Shown: positions 8,343-17,613, counted from the first letter of the stretch. The stretch is 64,000 nucleotides of DNA from Mesobacillus subterraneus (GCF_020524355.2 NZ_CP129019.1:3720001-3784000), one strand, 5' to 3'. The notes: generated by a model not told the origin, from the sequence alone. Translations and numbers: made by a program.

Positions 8343-8783
8343 TTATTCCGTTTCACTCGAATGTACTATCTGTTCAGGTGTATAAAACTCAGCACCAAGA
8401 CGCTTGAAATCTTTTACGTTCCAGGTAATGAGGGGCCCATATTCTTCTGTCAATGATATGGCAGCTAAATATGCGTCAACAAAATCAACATTATAGGTAC
8501 TATAACCGTATAAGGCTTTAAGTACACTTTCTTTGTCAACTGTCTTTATCCCATTGGCTGAAACAATCTGGCTCATTTTTTCAGCAATTTCCGTTTTTGA
8601 AAAGCCATACCTTTTTGATTGAAGTACCCAGCAGCACTCAGTGACGATCAAAGGAATCAGTATTAAATGATATTTTCCTTCGACTGCTTTTTCAAATAAA
8701 TCATAAGCTGCCGGTGACTGTATTGGATCATCATTTGTTAAAAACCGTACAATTGCATTTGCATCAAGAAGATGAGATTCCAA
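8343..8783 (-). CDS. PIN-domain ribonuclease toxin (VapC-like)
   Basis: The 146-residue protein is a PIN-domain nuclease. Acidic residues expected at the Mg2+ site are visible: Asp in LLDANAIVRFLTNDDP (residue 7), Glu in VTECCWVL (about 48), Asp in VDFVDAYLAA (about 100) and Asp in WNVKDFKRL (about 121). It would cleave RNA when freed from its antitoxin. It lies 26 bp downstream of an AbrB/MazE-type antitoxin gene on the same strand, the usual antitoxin-first order. The RNA target is not predictable from the sequence. Confidence 0.87.
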   Translation of the reverse strand: MESHLLDANAIVRFLTNDDPIQSPAAYDLFEKAVEGKYHLILIPLIVTECCWVLQSKRYGFSKTEIAEKMSQIVSANGIKTVDKESVLKALYGYSTYNVDFVDAYLAAISLTEEYGPLITWNVKDFKRLGAEFYTPEQIVHSSETE

Positions 8784-8809
8784 GCTAGATCTTTCCTTTC
8801 CTAATAAAA

Positions 8810-9118
8810 TTAGTTATTAGGAGCTGTCATTTCATCCCGTGCTTGTTCTCTAATTGATTGCCAATCCTTTGGTTCAGACTTTTCCTTTGGTTGCATGCTG
8901 CCAAATAGAGCAAGTAGTGAATCCTTTTTATTTACCTTCACTACCACTTCGTTATCTGCAGTTACGGCAAATAAAACTTGATCCCCAGGTTGTGCATTTA
9001 TGATCTCTCTAATTTTAGAAGGCACTGTTACTTGATTCTTTGAGGAAAGTGTCGAAGTATAAGCACTAGAGTATATGTTTGCTCCAGAACCTTGTTGGTT
9101 GGTAAGCCGGTTCGCCAT
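8810..9118 (-). CDS. AbrB/MazE-type antitoxin
   Basis: The 102-residue protein contains a SpoVT-AbrB swapped-hairpin DNA-binding domain at about residues 22-65 (STLSSKNQVTVPSKIREII, then GDQVLFAVTADNEVVVKV). A charged C-terminal tail follows and would bind and block the PIN toxin downstream. About 20 Ser/Gly/Asn-rich residues precede the domain. GGGAGG lies 8 bp upstream of the ATG. CTTTAC/GTAAAG boxes just upstream suggest autoregulation by the antitoxin or the complex. Confidence 0.85.
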   Translation of the reverse strand: MANRLTNQQGSGANIYSSAYTSTLSSKNQVTVPSKIREIINAQPGDQVLFAVTADNEVVVKVNKKDSLLALFGSMQPKEKSEPKDWQSIREQARDEMTAPNN

Positions 9119-9145
9119 GTTTATTTCCTCCCTTGCTTAATTTAA

Positions 9146-9193
9146 TTATACCTTTACAAAATTACACGGTAAAGATTATTATAATATCTTTAC
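9146..9193 (-). promoter_or_regulatory. Promoter and alternating CTTTAC/GTAAAG boxes of the toxin-antitoxin operon
   Basis: The minus strand has TATAAT at 9146-9151, about 28 bp upstream of the antitoxin ATG. CTTTAC (9152-9157), GTAAAG (9169-9174) and CTTTAC (9188-9193) alternate in orientation, giving two overlapping inverted repeats around the promoter. This is a plausible AbrB-type operator. The site is inferred from symmetry only. Confidence 0.5.
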
Positions 9194-9298
9194 CTCCACC
9201 GTTTTTCTTTATTCATTTGTACATGCTTTATGCTAGCGAAATACATTATTTTTATTGGCACCTTGATTATTTTCCATTTACCTCAACGGTTATAAAAC

Positions 9299-9323
9299 AA
9301 AAAGGACCGAAAAAGTCCTTTTT
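9299..9323 (-). terminator. Terminator of the sigma/ABC operon
   Basis: AAAAAGGAC and GTCCTTTTT form a 9-bp stem around a 7-nt loop, with T-rich sequence on the minus-strand exit side (TTTTTGTTTT). It lies 110 bp past the last permease gene. The region 9194-9432 otherwise has no gene I can support. Confidence 0.65.
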
Positions 9324-9432
9324 GTTCTCAATTTATTTGATTTGGATACCTCTGCTCTCCTTAAGCAAGCCATTTTATCATACAAATGCAGAAGAGAAAC
9401 AGGGGCAGTCCCCCATGTCCTTCCACCATTAC

Positions 9433-10578
9433 TCACTGAACATCGGCAATCCTTTCTTTTCTCCATTTTAACAGAAAGATTCCGGCGCTCACTGCCAGCA
9501 GCATGCCTAATGATAATGGCAGGAAGAGTTTCGACAAATGAAAACTGGTCAGGTCCTTAATCCAATAATCAATTCCAATGCTGATGAAGATGGCGGCCAA
9601 TGGGATTTGCAATCCGATGTTAGTCATGTAGTTAGGAGCCGAGCTTGAGATGAAGGCCACCAGGAACAGGACAGCGATTCCTATTATGTACATGCTCATG
9701 ACTGTCAGCAGGATATAATGCAGGAATGTCAGGTCCCACCAGGAGACAAAAAAGCTAAAGACCGAGCTGACTTTCTTGTCTAGGAACTGTCCGGTATCAT
9801 TCCCCCTGTACAGATAGAAAAACACCGCTAATTGCACGGTAATGACCGTAACAACAGCAATAAAGGCTGCTGCAAATTTTATGTAAAAAAGCCTGCGTCC
9901 CACTTTCGTCGAATACTGCAACATGGTCATTTTATTCCTGCGGTCTGCCATATACAATGGTGTCACGACGATCATGACACTGACCAGAACAAGGTTGGCC
10001 AGATTGCCGGAAAGGTTCTGATAATTCTCAAAAACGTCATGAATGAAAATCGCGAACGCATTTCCGCTCGTTCGCAAAGCTTCTACGCGGTCTGACTGCT
10101 CACTCGTCAACTTCCTCCCCTCAGAATAACCAAACCACTCAGGATGCTCATACAAATCGATCAGTTCCTCCCGCGACTGCAGCTCCCACATAACGTCCAC
10201 TTCATCCTCGAACATCACTTTGGAGTGAAGTTCAGACTTTTTCTCATCCTCCATCAGGTCAGCATTTCCAAAATCCTCATAGCTGCCCATCCCCGCCGCT
10301 TCCATTTCCGGCTGGGATTGAAGATAGGCCGTCGCGTCTTCCACCCTTTGTTCATACACCTTTTTAAAGTCCTCGAATTCCTTATCATCCATGTACTGAC
10401 CATATTTCGCCATCATCTCTTCGCCGACTTTGAACGTATCCGCAGAAGGCCTTCCATTCGGAAAATGGTCAAAGTCAAACACGATAAAAAGCTGATAGAA
10501 GATGGCGCTGACAAGCACGAGCAGCAGCATGATTTTCAACGTCAAGATTTTCCTCAGTTCATTCCAGATCACTCTCAT
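9433..10578 (-). CDS. ABC transporter permease, ABC-2 type (second)
   Basis: The 381-residue membrane protein has one TM near the N-terminus (LKIMLLLVLVSAIFYQLFI, about 14-32), a long acidic extracytoplasmic region (about 40-185), and at least five TMs toward the C-terminus. This ABC-2 topology is typical of bacitracin/lantibiotic-efflux-like or cell-envelope ABC systems. It lies 14 bp downstream of a similar permease and shares a transcription unit with an ATPase and an ECF sigma factor. The two permeases probably form a heterodimer with the ATPase at 11846. The substrate is unknown. Confidence 0.78.
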   Translation of the reverse strand: MRVIWNELRKILTLKIMLLLVLVSAIFYQLFIVFDFDHFPNGRPSADTFKVGEEMMAKYGQYMDDKEFEDFKKVYEQRVEDATAYLQSQPEMEAAGMGSYEDFGNADLMEDEKKSELHSKVMFEDEVDVMWELQSREELIDLYEHPEWFGYSEGRKLTSEQSDRVEALRTSGNAFAIFIHDVFENYQNLSGNLANLVLVSVMIVVTPLYMADRRNKMTMLQYSTKVGRRLFYIKFAAAFIAVVTVITVQLAVFFYLYRGNDTGQFLDKKVSSVFSFFVSWWDLTFLHYILLTVMSMYIIGIAVLFLVAFISSSAPNYMTNIGLQIPLAAIFISIGIDYWIKDLTSFHLSKLFLPLSLGMLLAVSAGIFLLKWRKERIADVQ

Positions 10579-10592
10579 ATACTCTCTCCTAT

Positions 10593-11849
10593 CTATAAAT
10601 TCCTCATGTGAAATTTCTTCATGCTAAACCATCCTGCTAAAATAAACCCTGACATCCATACGCCAGCTGTAACCATTTCAAAGTATTTGAAAGTCGTGAA
10701 TGCGCCGCTCTCCATCCACCATTTCTTCGACCCAAGCACTAGAGACGAGGGATTAAAGGTCGTGTAAAGAGACAGCACCGAGTTCTTCGGCATTTCCCCG
10801 GGCACAAGCAGACCCAACCCAAACAGAATCGCGAAAACGATAAAGACGACATAGCTGTTTTTCAACCATAGTGACAGAACAAATGTAATCAATGTAAAAA
10901 GAATCTGCAGGACGAAAATCAATAGGATCCCCAGCCAGAAATACTGAATAAAGCTGAAATTCCACCAGCTGATGAAGGGATTGCCATCCGGCTCAATCAT
11001 GAATCCCGTGCTGATCGGCATATGCCAGAGCCGCGAATAATCTACCGCAATAAAATAGGTTCCAAATGTGGCGAGCAGCAGGAATGCCGTCACCATCCCC
11101 GTCGCACTCAGGGCGGCCAATAGCTTATCCCACATCAGCATTCTGCCCCTCCTGGTTGAAAAAGCAACCAGATGCGTTCCCTGATCAAATTCATAATTCG
11201 TCGAAAACGCTGTGAACAGCACAACAAGCAGCATGATCTGGAAGAGGACAACACCGAATAAAGTTTTAAATACAAGCGAATGAGTCCTGAAGATTTTCCC
11301 TGGAAGGAAAACATGCAAATGGTCCTGACTGGATTTGATCTCCTCAAGTCTAGGAATCAGAGATTGATACTGTTCCCGCACCGTTTCAGCAGCTTCACCC
11401 TGAATTCCAAATAATTCAATCTGAACTTCTGCATTTTTTAAGAGATCTAATTTTTGATACTGCTCCTCGAGTCCCTCTGACGTTAAAAGGATCGATTCTT
11501 TCACATTCAAATCTATTATTTTTTCAAGCTCTTGATCCGAGATTTCACCTGAATCCACCGCAGGATAATAATTTTCAGCCCGAAAAAATTCAGAAGCTGA
11601 TTCAAACGCTTTGCCATTCCGGGCATTCCAGCTTTCTAGTCCAATCTCATATGAATCTCTTAAAAGAAAGCGGCCATCCTTGTCCATCAATGAACCATAT
11701 TCATCGATGACCTCGTTAATCTTTTCTACATCCTCGCTCTTAGGCGCATCCACATAAATGAGATATAAATTGAATGCGGTAAAAAGCAGCAGCAAAGTCA
11801 ACACAATTGGCGAGCTAACAATCTTTTTTAACTCCAGTCTCGTGATCAT
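10593..11849 (-). CDS. ABC transporter permease, ABC-2 type (first)
   Basis: The 418-residue protein has the same architecture as its neighbour: TM1 near residues 12-30 (SPIVLTLLLLFTAFNLYLIY), a large charged extracytoplasmic domain to about residue 190, then five or six TMs. The similar layout suggests old duplication. Its start overlaps the ATPase stop by 4 bp, indicating translational coupling. With the ATPase and second permease it should form an exporter or membrane-stress ABC transporter controlled by the ECF sigma factor at the head of the operon. Confidence 0.8.
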   Translation of the reverse strand: MITRLELKKIVSSPIVLTLLLLFTAFNLYLIYVDAPKSEDVEKINEVIDEYGSLMDKDGRFLLRDSYEIGLESWNARNGKAFESASEFFRAENYYPAVDSGEISDQELEKIIDLNVKESILLTSEGLEEQYQKLDLLKNAEVQIELFGIQGEAAETVREQYQSLIPRLEEIKSSQDHLHVFLPGKIFRTHSLVFKTLFGVVLFQIMLLVVLFTAFSTNYEFDQGTHLVAFSTRRGRMLMWDKLLAALSATGMVTAFLLLATFGTYFIAVDYSRLWHMPISTGFMIEPDGNPFISWWNFSFIQYFWLGILLIFVLQILFTLITFVLSLWLKNSYVVFIVFAILFGLGLLVPGEMPKNSVLSLYTTFNPSSLVLGSKKWWMESGAFTTFKYFEMVTAGVWMSGFILAGWFSMKKFHMRNL

Positions 11850-12718
11850 ACTAAACCCGCTTCATCTTGATACGTATGCAAAAAGACATCTTCAAGATTC
11901 GGCCGGGCCACTCTCCATTCCGGACGGGCTGGCTCTTCCGTCAGAAAGCGGATATACATCCTTCCACTCTCCTGTTTTTCTGATAATGAAAAATACTTCT
12001 TGCGGAATGCAGCCGCAGCCTCGTATTCTACTTCCGTTTCATAGACAAGACCATCAAGCTTTTTACAAATATCCGACACGCTGTCCTGATAGAGCACCTG
12101 CTGGTCTTTAATCATGATAATTTCATTCGCAATCGATTCGACATCGGAGACGATGTGCGTCGACAGAATGACAATCCGGTCCCTAGCAAGGTCTGTCAGC
12201 AGATTGCGGAAGCGGACGCGCTCCTTTGGATCAAGTCCTGCTGTCGGCTCGTCCAAAATCAGGATTTTTGGATCATTCAACATCGCCTGGGCAATCCCGA
12301 CACGCTGAATCATCCCCCCGGAGAACTTCTTCATCTTCTTATCCGCAACATCCTCGAGCGCAACCAGCTTCAGCAGCTCCTTCACCCTCCCTTTTGCGGC
12401 CTCGCGTTCGATTCCTTTCAACGCTGCGAGGTAGAGCAAATAAGCTGTCGGACTATAATTCTTGTAGTAGCCGAATTCCTGGGGCAAAAAGCCGAGAATC
12501 TCCCGGTACTCTTCATCGAGCTTGATGATGTCCTTGCCGTTATATAAAATCGAGCCGCTAGACGGGAACAGCAGCGTCGTAAGCATTTTGATCAGCGTCG
12601 TCTTGCCGGCACCATTTGGCGCAAGCAGCCCATATACCCCATTGCGGAATTCAAGATTGATTTCTTTCAATGCGTTGTACTTTCCAAAGTTTTTCGAAAC
12701 ATTTTGAACCATCAACAT
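11846..12718 (-). CDS. ABC transporter ATP-binding protein
   Basis: This 290-residue ATPase has Walker A LLAPNGAGKTTLIKML (about 33-48), the Q-loop LGFLPQEFGYY, the signature KFSGGMIQRVGIAQAML (about 133-149) and Walker B ILILDEPTAGLDPKER. A C-terminal extension of about 70 residues follows. It energises the two ABC-2 permeases encoded downstream. Its start abuts the stop of the upstream membrane protein (12719), so the five genes are tightly coupled. The Walker A has Ala-Pro-Asn in place of the usual G-x-N, a common BcrA-type variant. Confidence 0.93.
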   Translation of the reverse strand: MLMVQNVSKNFGKYNALKEINLEFRNGVYGLLAPNGAGKTTLIKMLTTLLFPSSGSILYNGKDIIKLDEEYREILGFLPQEFGYYKNYSPTAYLLYLAALKGIEREAAKGRVKELLKLVALEDVADKKMKKFSGGMIQRVGIAQAMLNDPKILILDEPTAGLDPKERVRFRNLLTDLARDRIVILSTHIVSDVESIANEIIMIKDQQVLYQDSVSDICKKLDGLVYETEVEYEAAAAFRKKYFSLSEKQESGRMYIRFLTEEPARPEWRVARPNLEDVFLHTYQDEAGLV

Positions 12719-13480
12719 TTATATGACCCCTTCGACATTACGAAATGTAAGAAAAAAGTTTAACCGGCGAACGTAAAGATACAGACAGCCCGCAATTACA
12801 CTGATATACACATAAAACGGAATGTGGCTTAACACATTGGCATATAACTCCTTGCTAAAATAAGCAAGCGCAGCATTCACGAACAGCCAGCCAGCCATCA
12901 CCGCATAAGTTGTAACCCTCAATTTCACCTTTTGAATGATGTATAAGTAGCCCGTGGAAAAAATGCTCAGTGAACTGACCGAAATCAGCATCGCTTCGAC
13001 TAGATTGAATGTCTGGTAAAACAAAAACAACAACAGGATATACATAATATTCAGCAGTGCCGCTGCGATACTGAACACAAGCATCCGAAACGCCGCCAAC
13101 TGGTAAACATGGTATTTGCATGTCATCTCAATGGCAAAAGTATGGCTGTGGCGGATATTGACCAGGAACAGCGCGGCAATTAGCATATACAAAATGGGTG
13201 CCATCGTAAAAAGATAGGCATACAGATCGTTCGCAGCTTTCCCGCTTTCCATGACCTGGGCCAGACTGAACATCATCGCTATCGAAACCAGCAGCAGTGT
13301 AAAAATGATTTCAGTTGCGTCGCGGAAAAGATACCGGAACCCAAGCTGCTTGTACATTTCGAATAAATACTCATGAAAGTGCTTTGGTTTAACAAGACCC
13401 TTGGTAACAATGAACTGGATCTCGCTTTTCAGTTCGGAATCATCCGGAAAGTCAACAGTCCATTTTTCATCCTCCAACAC
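12719..13480 (-). CDS. Six-TM membrane protein, possible regulator of the ECF sigma factor
   Basis: The 253-residue protein has about 65 soluble N-terminal residues, then roughly six TMs (for example IIFTLLLVSIAMMFSLAQVM near 63 and YIYVRRL at the end). I do not recognise a named family. It overlaps the sigma-factor gene by 14 bp and precedes the ABC ATPase. This is the position held by anti-sigma or accessory membrane proteins in SigY-type operons. The cytoplasmic N-terminus could contact sigma, but no zinc-binding anti-sigma motif is seen. The role is inferred from context. Confidence 0.6.
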   Translation of the reverse strand: MLEDEKWTVDFPDDSELKSEIQFIVTKGLVKPKHFHEYLFEMYKQLGFRYLFRDATEIIFTLLLVSIAMMFSLAQVMESGKAANDLYAYLFTMAPILYMLIAALFLVNIRHSHTFAIEMTCKYHVYQLAAFRMLVFSIAAALLNIMYILLLFLFYQTFNLVEAMLISVSSLSIFSTGYLYIIQKVKLRVTTYAVMAGWLFVNAALAYFSKELYANVLSHIPFYVYISVIAGCLYLYVRRLNFFLTFRNVEGVI

Positions 13481-14021
13481 GCTCAGCCTCCATCTCTTCT
13501 TTTAATTTTTTCATGACCGTATAGTACCTCGTCTTAACAGAAGATTCCGGCCTTTCTAGCAAACTCGCGATCTCCTGGAAAGTATATTCAGCAAAAAGCT
13601 TCAAACGCATCACTTGCTGCGAGAAAGAATCCAGTTCATTCACGAACGCACCAGCCTTCTCGATCACTTCCCTGTACTCAAGTTCCACAGTGAAATCATA
13701 GTGCTCCGGCACATCCACATCTTCCACCGAATCAATAATCCTCTCATACTTGTAACTCCGCGATCGAAAATAATCCACGACATGATTCGTCGCAATCCTG
13801 TACAGCCATGACTTGAACGAACCCCTTTCATGGTCAAAGCCCTGAATTGACTGCAGCATCCCGATGAAAATTTCCTGCGTCAAATCCAGAGACAGCTCCT
13901 TATCAAACGTCTGCCTGTACACAAACGCATAAATCGGCCGATAATAAAACGACACCAGCTCATTCGCAGCCCGCTCATCACCTTTCCTCTGAACCTTCCT
14001 AATCCATGCATGTTCCGTCAT
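13467..14021 (-). CDS. ECF-type RNA polymerase sigma factor
   Basis: The product of about 184 residues has sigma region 2 (FVYRQTFDKELSLDLTQEIF, then SWLYRIATNHVVDYFRSR near 77-94) and region 4 (LKLFAEYTFQEIASLLERPE, SSVKTRYYTVMKKLKEE). It directs RNA polymerase to an extracytoplasmic-stress promoter, probably including its own operon with the membrane protein and ABC genes. I prefer ATG 14021, which follows TGAGGA by 8 nt, over ATG 14036. The overlap with the next gene suggests translational coupling. The stimulus is unknown; the ABC partners suggest envelope or antimicrobial stress. Confidence 0.9.
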   Translation of the reverse strand: MTEHAWIRKVQRKGDERAANELVSFYYRPIYAFVYRQTFDKELSLDLTQEIFIGMLQSIQGFDHERGSFKSWLYRIATNHVVDYFRSRSYKYERIIDSVEDVDVPEHYDFTVELEYREVIEKAGAFVNELDSFSQQVMRLKLFAEYTFQEIASLLERPESSVKTRYYTVMKKLKEEMEAERVGG

Positions 14022-14100
14022 TATGTCAGTCCTCATTCTGTGAAAGTACCTTCACTCATCTATTCGTAATCAACAGAAAAATAGTTTTAAACATTCCTAA

Positions 14101-14448
14101 CTTTTTTGGTATGATGATGACGGTTCTCGCGCCACAAGAACTTCCATCATTCTGGAAAACCAACCAGAATGGTACCAATCACCTCATAAAAATATTATCA
14201 CTATTGAGCAAGAACCTTTTGTTATAAATGGTTTTTCACAGATAAAAGATAAGCTTGATCACCTATCTCATACTATTTGGATGAAGGGATATGTGGCCGG
14301 TGCTGAAGGAAAAAAACAAAGCAACTGGCATATAATGATTGGATATGTCACCGGTTATGAGCGGAAACAAAATAACCGGGCACATATTGAAGAAATATAT
14401 TACCGGTTAAGAGACGCTAAAAACAAACGGCGAAAACCTCAAAACTAA
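14101..14448 (+). pseudogene. Open frame of about 115 codons without a good start
   Basis: The frame from the stop at 14098-14100 to TAA 14446-14448 reads like protein in its second half (for example GYVAGAEGKKQSNWH and IEEIYYRLRDAKNKRR). The only ATG, at 14281, would give 55 residues. The upstream part overlaps a REP-like ACGGTTCTCGC motif at 14119. I suspect a small gene whose 5' end was lost, or one with a non-standard start. The family is not recognised. A second short Lys-rich tail frame (14449-14498) could be a frameshifted continuation. Confidence 0.3.
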
Positions 14449-14505
14449 GATCAAGGAAAAAGGCGAAGAAATGAAAAAGAAATATAGCAATCAATAAATT
14501 ACATG

Positions 14506-14527
14506 GCCAGTCGATTATTCGACTGGC
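14506..14527 (+). terminator. Rho-independent terminator
   Basis: GCCAGTCGA and TCGACTGGC form a perfect 9-bp stem with a TTAT loop, followed by TTTGCGTTTTT. It ends the open frame at 14101-14448, which supports that this frame is, or was, a transcribed gene. Confidence 0.75.
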
Positions 14528-14648
14528 TTTGCGTTTTTCAGATTGATTCATTTCAACTCCAAATAACTGACTGCATTTCTCCAATTATTGATATTGCGGC
14601 CTTCATGCTAAAATAAGAACGAGATAACAGTAACAGGAGGATTCAGGT

Positions 14649-15732
14649 TTGGTTAATCAGTTGGTCATGGAAGCGGAAAGATTTATACGCAACTGTTATG
14701 AAGAGCTGCAAAAATCGGAGCAGGAAACCGAAGCGAGAATTCAGCTAATAAAGCAGGAGATTTCTCAAACCGGAACTTATGAACATACATTTGAAGAACT
14801 TGAGCATGGAGCGAAAATGGCTTGGAGGAACAGCAACCGCTGCATCGGCCGTCTTTTTTGGGATACTTTGACCGTGTTTGATGGTCGAGGTCTGCAACAG
14901 GAAGACCAAATAAAGCATGCCCTGTTCCATCATATAGAATATGCAACGAATCAGGGGCGGATCAGGCCGACAATCACTATTTTTAAACCCAAAAGGAATG
15001 AGAAGGATTTTATCCGGATTTGGAACCACCAGCTCGTACGGTATGCTGGCTATGAAACGGAGACTGGCATCATCGGTGATTCAAGCTCTATTGAATTTAC
15101 AAAAGTGTGTGAACAACTGGGTTGGGAAGGCGCTGGAACAGATTTTGACATCCTGCCATTGGTGATTCAAGTCGACGGCAATCCGCCAAAATGCTCCCCA
15201 ATACCCGAGAGCTTAGTGCTTGAGGTCCCTTTGCGCCATGAGGAATTTGAATGGTTCGAGGATTTAGCTTTAAAATGGTATGCCGTTCCGTTCATATCCG
15301 ATATGAAGCTCGAGATTGGCGGAATTGAATATTCAGCTGCTCCATTCAACGGCTGGTATATGGGAACAGAAATAGGGGCACGGAATTTGGCAGATGAAAA
15401 TCGCTACAATCTTTTGCCAAAAATCGCAGATTATATGGGGTTGAATATGAAGAAAAATGCTTCCTTATGGAAAGACCGGGGCCCTGATTGAGCTTAATGC
15501 CAGTGTTCTCTATTCATTCAATGAAGACAGAGTGGCCATTGTCGACCACCATACTGCGGGAATGCAGTTTAAGATTTTTGAAGAAAAGGAAAAGGGAGCT
15601 GGAAGGAACCTGACTGGGGACTGGACATGGCTGATTCCGCCAGTGTCCCCTGCTGCGACGCATATTTTCCATAAATCGTATGAAAATGAAATCGTAAAGC
15701 CTAATTACTTTTACCAGGAGAAGCCTTATTAA
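14649..15732 (+). pseudogene. nos: Bacterial nitric oxide synthase oxygenase, frameshifted near the C-terminus
   Basis: The first part (14649-15491) matches the NOS oxygenase domain of Bacillus. The haem-ligand Cys lies in WRNSNRCIGRLFW, and IWNHQLVRYAGYE, APFNGWYMGTEIGARNLADE and the pterin/dimer regions are present. The last quarter ([34 protein letters not shown]) continues in another frame. Removing one G from the GGGG run at 15478-15481 restores a full-length protein of about 360 residues, the usual length for NOS without a reductase domain. The enzyme oxidises arginine to NO and citrulline with borrowed reductases. The start is TTG 14649, 8 nt after AGGAGG. Real frameshift or sequencing error cannot be told apart here. 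Confidence 0.93.
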
Positions 15733-15743
15733 TAGAAAAGTTT

Positions 15744-15771
15744 GGGGACATAGGGACGGTTCTTGTGTCCC
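15744..15771. repeat. REP-like element (AGGGACGGTTCT core)
   Basis: A GGGACA...TGTGTCCC dyad encloses AGGGACGGTTCT. It belongs to the family of short dispersed dyads seen at least ten times in this window (see findings). It lies just after the NOS gene and may also end transcription. Confidence 0.6.
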
Positions 15772-16073
15772 GAAAATCACTGCTCAATGGTTAAAAACCC
15801 ACCTGCATGGCTAATCTAACGGACTTTAATTTGAAGTGTAAAATAGAAAAAAACATAGCAAATAACAACAAATTTCACATATGAATCAGCAAATAAAATT
15901 GTATACTATTTAGCAATAAGGAAGGAGCTGGATCTGAAATCCCTGCTCCTTTCTTTGTATTCTTTGTTAAAGTAATGCACCCGATCGTTCAATTAGCGGT
16001 CGGTGGTTATTCAAGAATACTTTTTTCTGCCATGCACAGCGCGGTCACGGTTAAGGGAAGCAGCGGCGAGTTG

Positions 16074-16263
16074 ATAAGCGGAGAAATTCCCCTTATTTCC
16101 GAAAAGCTTTAAAAATAGCTCAAATAGCCCGAGAAATTCCGACTATCGACTCAAAAAACAGGCAAATGGACAATTTTAAACCATTTAACCGGAAATTCTC
16201 CGCTTATTTCCACCCAACCGAGCCATATTCTTCACTCTAACCGGAGAATCTCCGGTTATTTTA
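16074..16263. repeat. Four copies of a GGAGAAttTCC..TTATTT dyad
   Basis: Related short dyads occur near 16074-16100, 16129-16146, 16187-16210 and 16238-16263, all variants of CGGAGAAATTCC followed by CTTATTT, in both orientations. No gene is visible in 15772-16408. The motif has the look of a dispersed intergenic repeat; I cannot assign a function. Confidence 0.55.
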
Positions 16264-16408
16264 AGTCTTGTTGGGATCTCAAATTTGTTCACTAATCTGC
16301 GTCGATAGTTCCATAAGTAATTCAACAAAATGCGGTTAATCCTTCCTGAAACAATACACCCTTTAATTAAAATAACTTTTACCCAAATTCATAAAATATT
16401 CCATTTAC

Positions 16409-16936
16409 TTAATTTTCTTTCCCTTCTAATAATATTTCATAAAAGAAAATTTGAAGGTCTTCGTGCGATTTGATCATTTTTTTTGTTCTAAAATCTATTT
16501 CCAATACTTTCTCATTAGAGTCAATCACATAATAAGTGTTTTTTACAATTGAATCAGCGAAAATGAAATGGTTTTTAGGAGTACGTTTTCTTCGGTATAA
16601 ATTGTCCATATTTTACAAATCAAAAGCTGAATAAACTTGCTCTTCTATGCTTAAACCTTTATATGTGTCTGCACCTTTTCCCGCGACTCTTAATAAATCA
16701 AATAAATAACAACCATTATATACTGTTAAAAACTTTTTATATTCAGCAGGCAACTCTTGTTTTAAATCTTCTTCAAACTTATTAATATCTTCTTTTGATA
16801 ATGGCGATTGAATATGTGTGTGCCATCTCCCATCTCCTATGTGGCTATAAAGGACAGTTTTGGTTCGTAATTTTTTCTTATCTTCTCCATATAATTGACT
16901 TAGTTCCAGACTAAGAAATTGAAACATATTTATCAC
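16409..16936 (-). pseudogene. SUKH (SMI1/KNR4) immunity-type protein, split by an in-frame stop
   Basis: Residues 1-107 (16936-16613) match the N-terminal part of SUKH proteins, with KEDINKFEEDLKQELPAEY and KKFLTVYNGCYLFDLLRV. An in-frame TAA at 16613-16615 is followed by AAT ATG in the same frame. The remaining 66 codons (16609-16409) continue with the expected SUKH beta-strands (HFIFADSIVKNTYYVIDSN). A single nonsense change would therefore split a normal gene of about 175 codons. SUKH proteins are usually immunity proteins to contact-dependent or secreted nuclease toxins, which fits the type VII-like locus nearby. Reinitiation at the ATG is conceivable. Confidence 0.72.
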
Positions 16937-17079
16937 CTTCTTTTATCATTGTAAACTTATTATTAGCGGTGCTTCATCAACTCCTGATTACTTTAACTCA
17001 ATAGGAAATAAACAGAAAAATCAGTTAATCCTCCCTGGATCAACTCACAGGATAGTTTATTATTTAAATCCTCTCAAGA

Positions 17080-17463
17080 TTATTTAAAATCACCTGGGAT
17101 TTTAACGAGAACATAATTTCCAGTCCACATTTGAGTGGTGGCAATTAATCTCCTTCCGTCTTTTTCAAAGAACAGACCAGCACCATCTTTTTCTTTAAAT
17201 TCCCATCCATTTGAGCCAATCATTTGTTTTATATTTTCATCAGCAATCGATATACCTTTGTTCTCACTTCTTGTGATGTACCAAATAGAATCGCCTTCTA
17301 CTGCAATTTCTGCTATTTTACTTTGCGATTCTTTTAGTTTATCAATAGCTTCTTTTGCTGATAAATCCTCTATAGGAAGAGAGGGATAGTACAATTTATT
17401 TACAAATATGAACACAGCTATAATAACTATTGCTATACCTAGTATAAATCCAACCTTTTTCAT
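17080..17463 (-). CDS. Membrane-anchored hypothetical protein
   Basis: The 127-residue protein has one N-terminal TM (VGFILGIAIVIIAVFIFV, about 4-21) and an extracellular domain of about 100 residues containing LSAKEAIDKLKESQSKI and a C-terminal beta-rich half (RRLIATTQMWTGNYVLVKIP). There is no lipobox Cys. I do not recognise the family. It lies alone between the SUKH remnant and the HAD gene, with separate intergenic gaps. Codon use is ordinary. Confidence 0.65.
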   Translation of the reverse strand: MKKVGFILGIAIVIIAVFIFVNKLYYPSLPIEDLSAKEAIDKLKESQSKIAEIAVEGDSIWYITRSENKGISIADENIKQMIGSNGWEFKEKDGAGLFFEKDGRRLIATTQMWTGNYVLVKIPGDFK

Positions 17464-17613
17464 CTAATTACCCCTTTATTGGTTCAAAACATTGTATTTT
17501 ATAGATTTGCTCATTTACTTAATCCATCGTTAGTCCAAGATTAAATCGACCAATCGTGAGAGCATTGGAATTCCAATATAACCTATGAAGATCCCAACTA
17601 TTAATACTGGAAA

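Noticed and set aside
9133..9560. Plus-strand ORFs upstream of the permease end
   Set aside because: They overlap the antitoxin promoter, a terminator and the 3' end of a clear permease gene.
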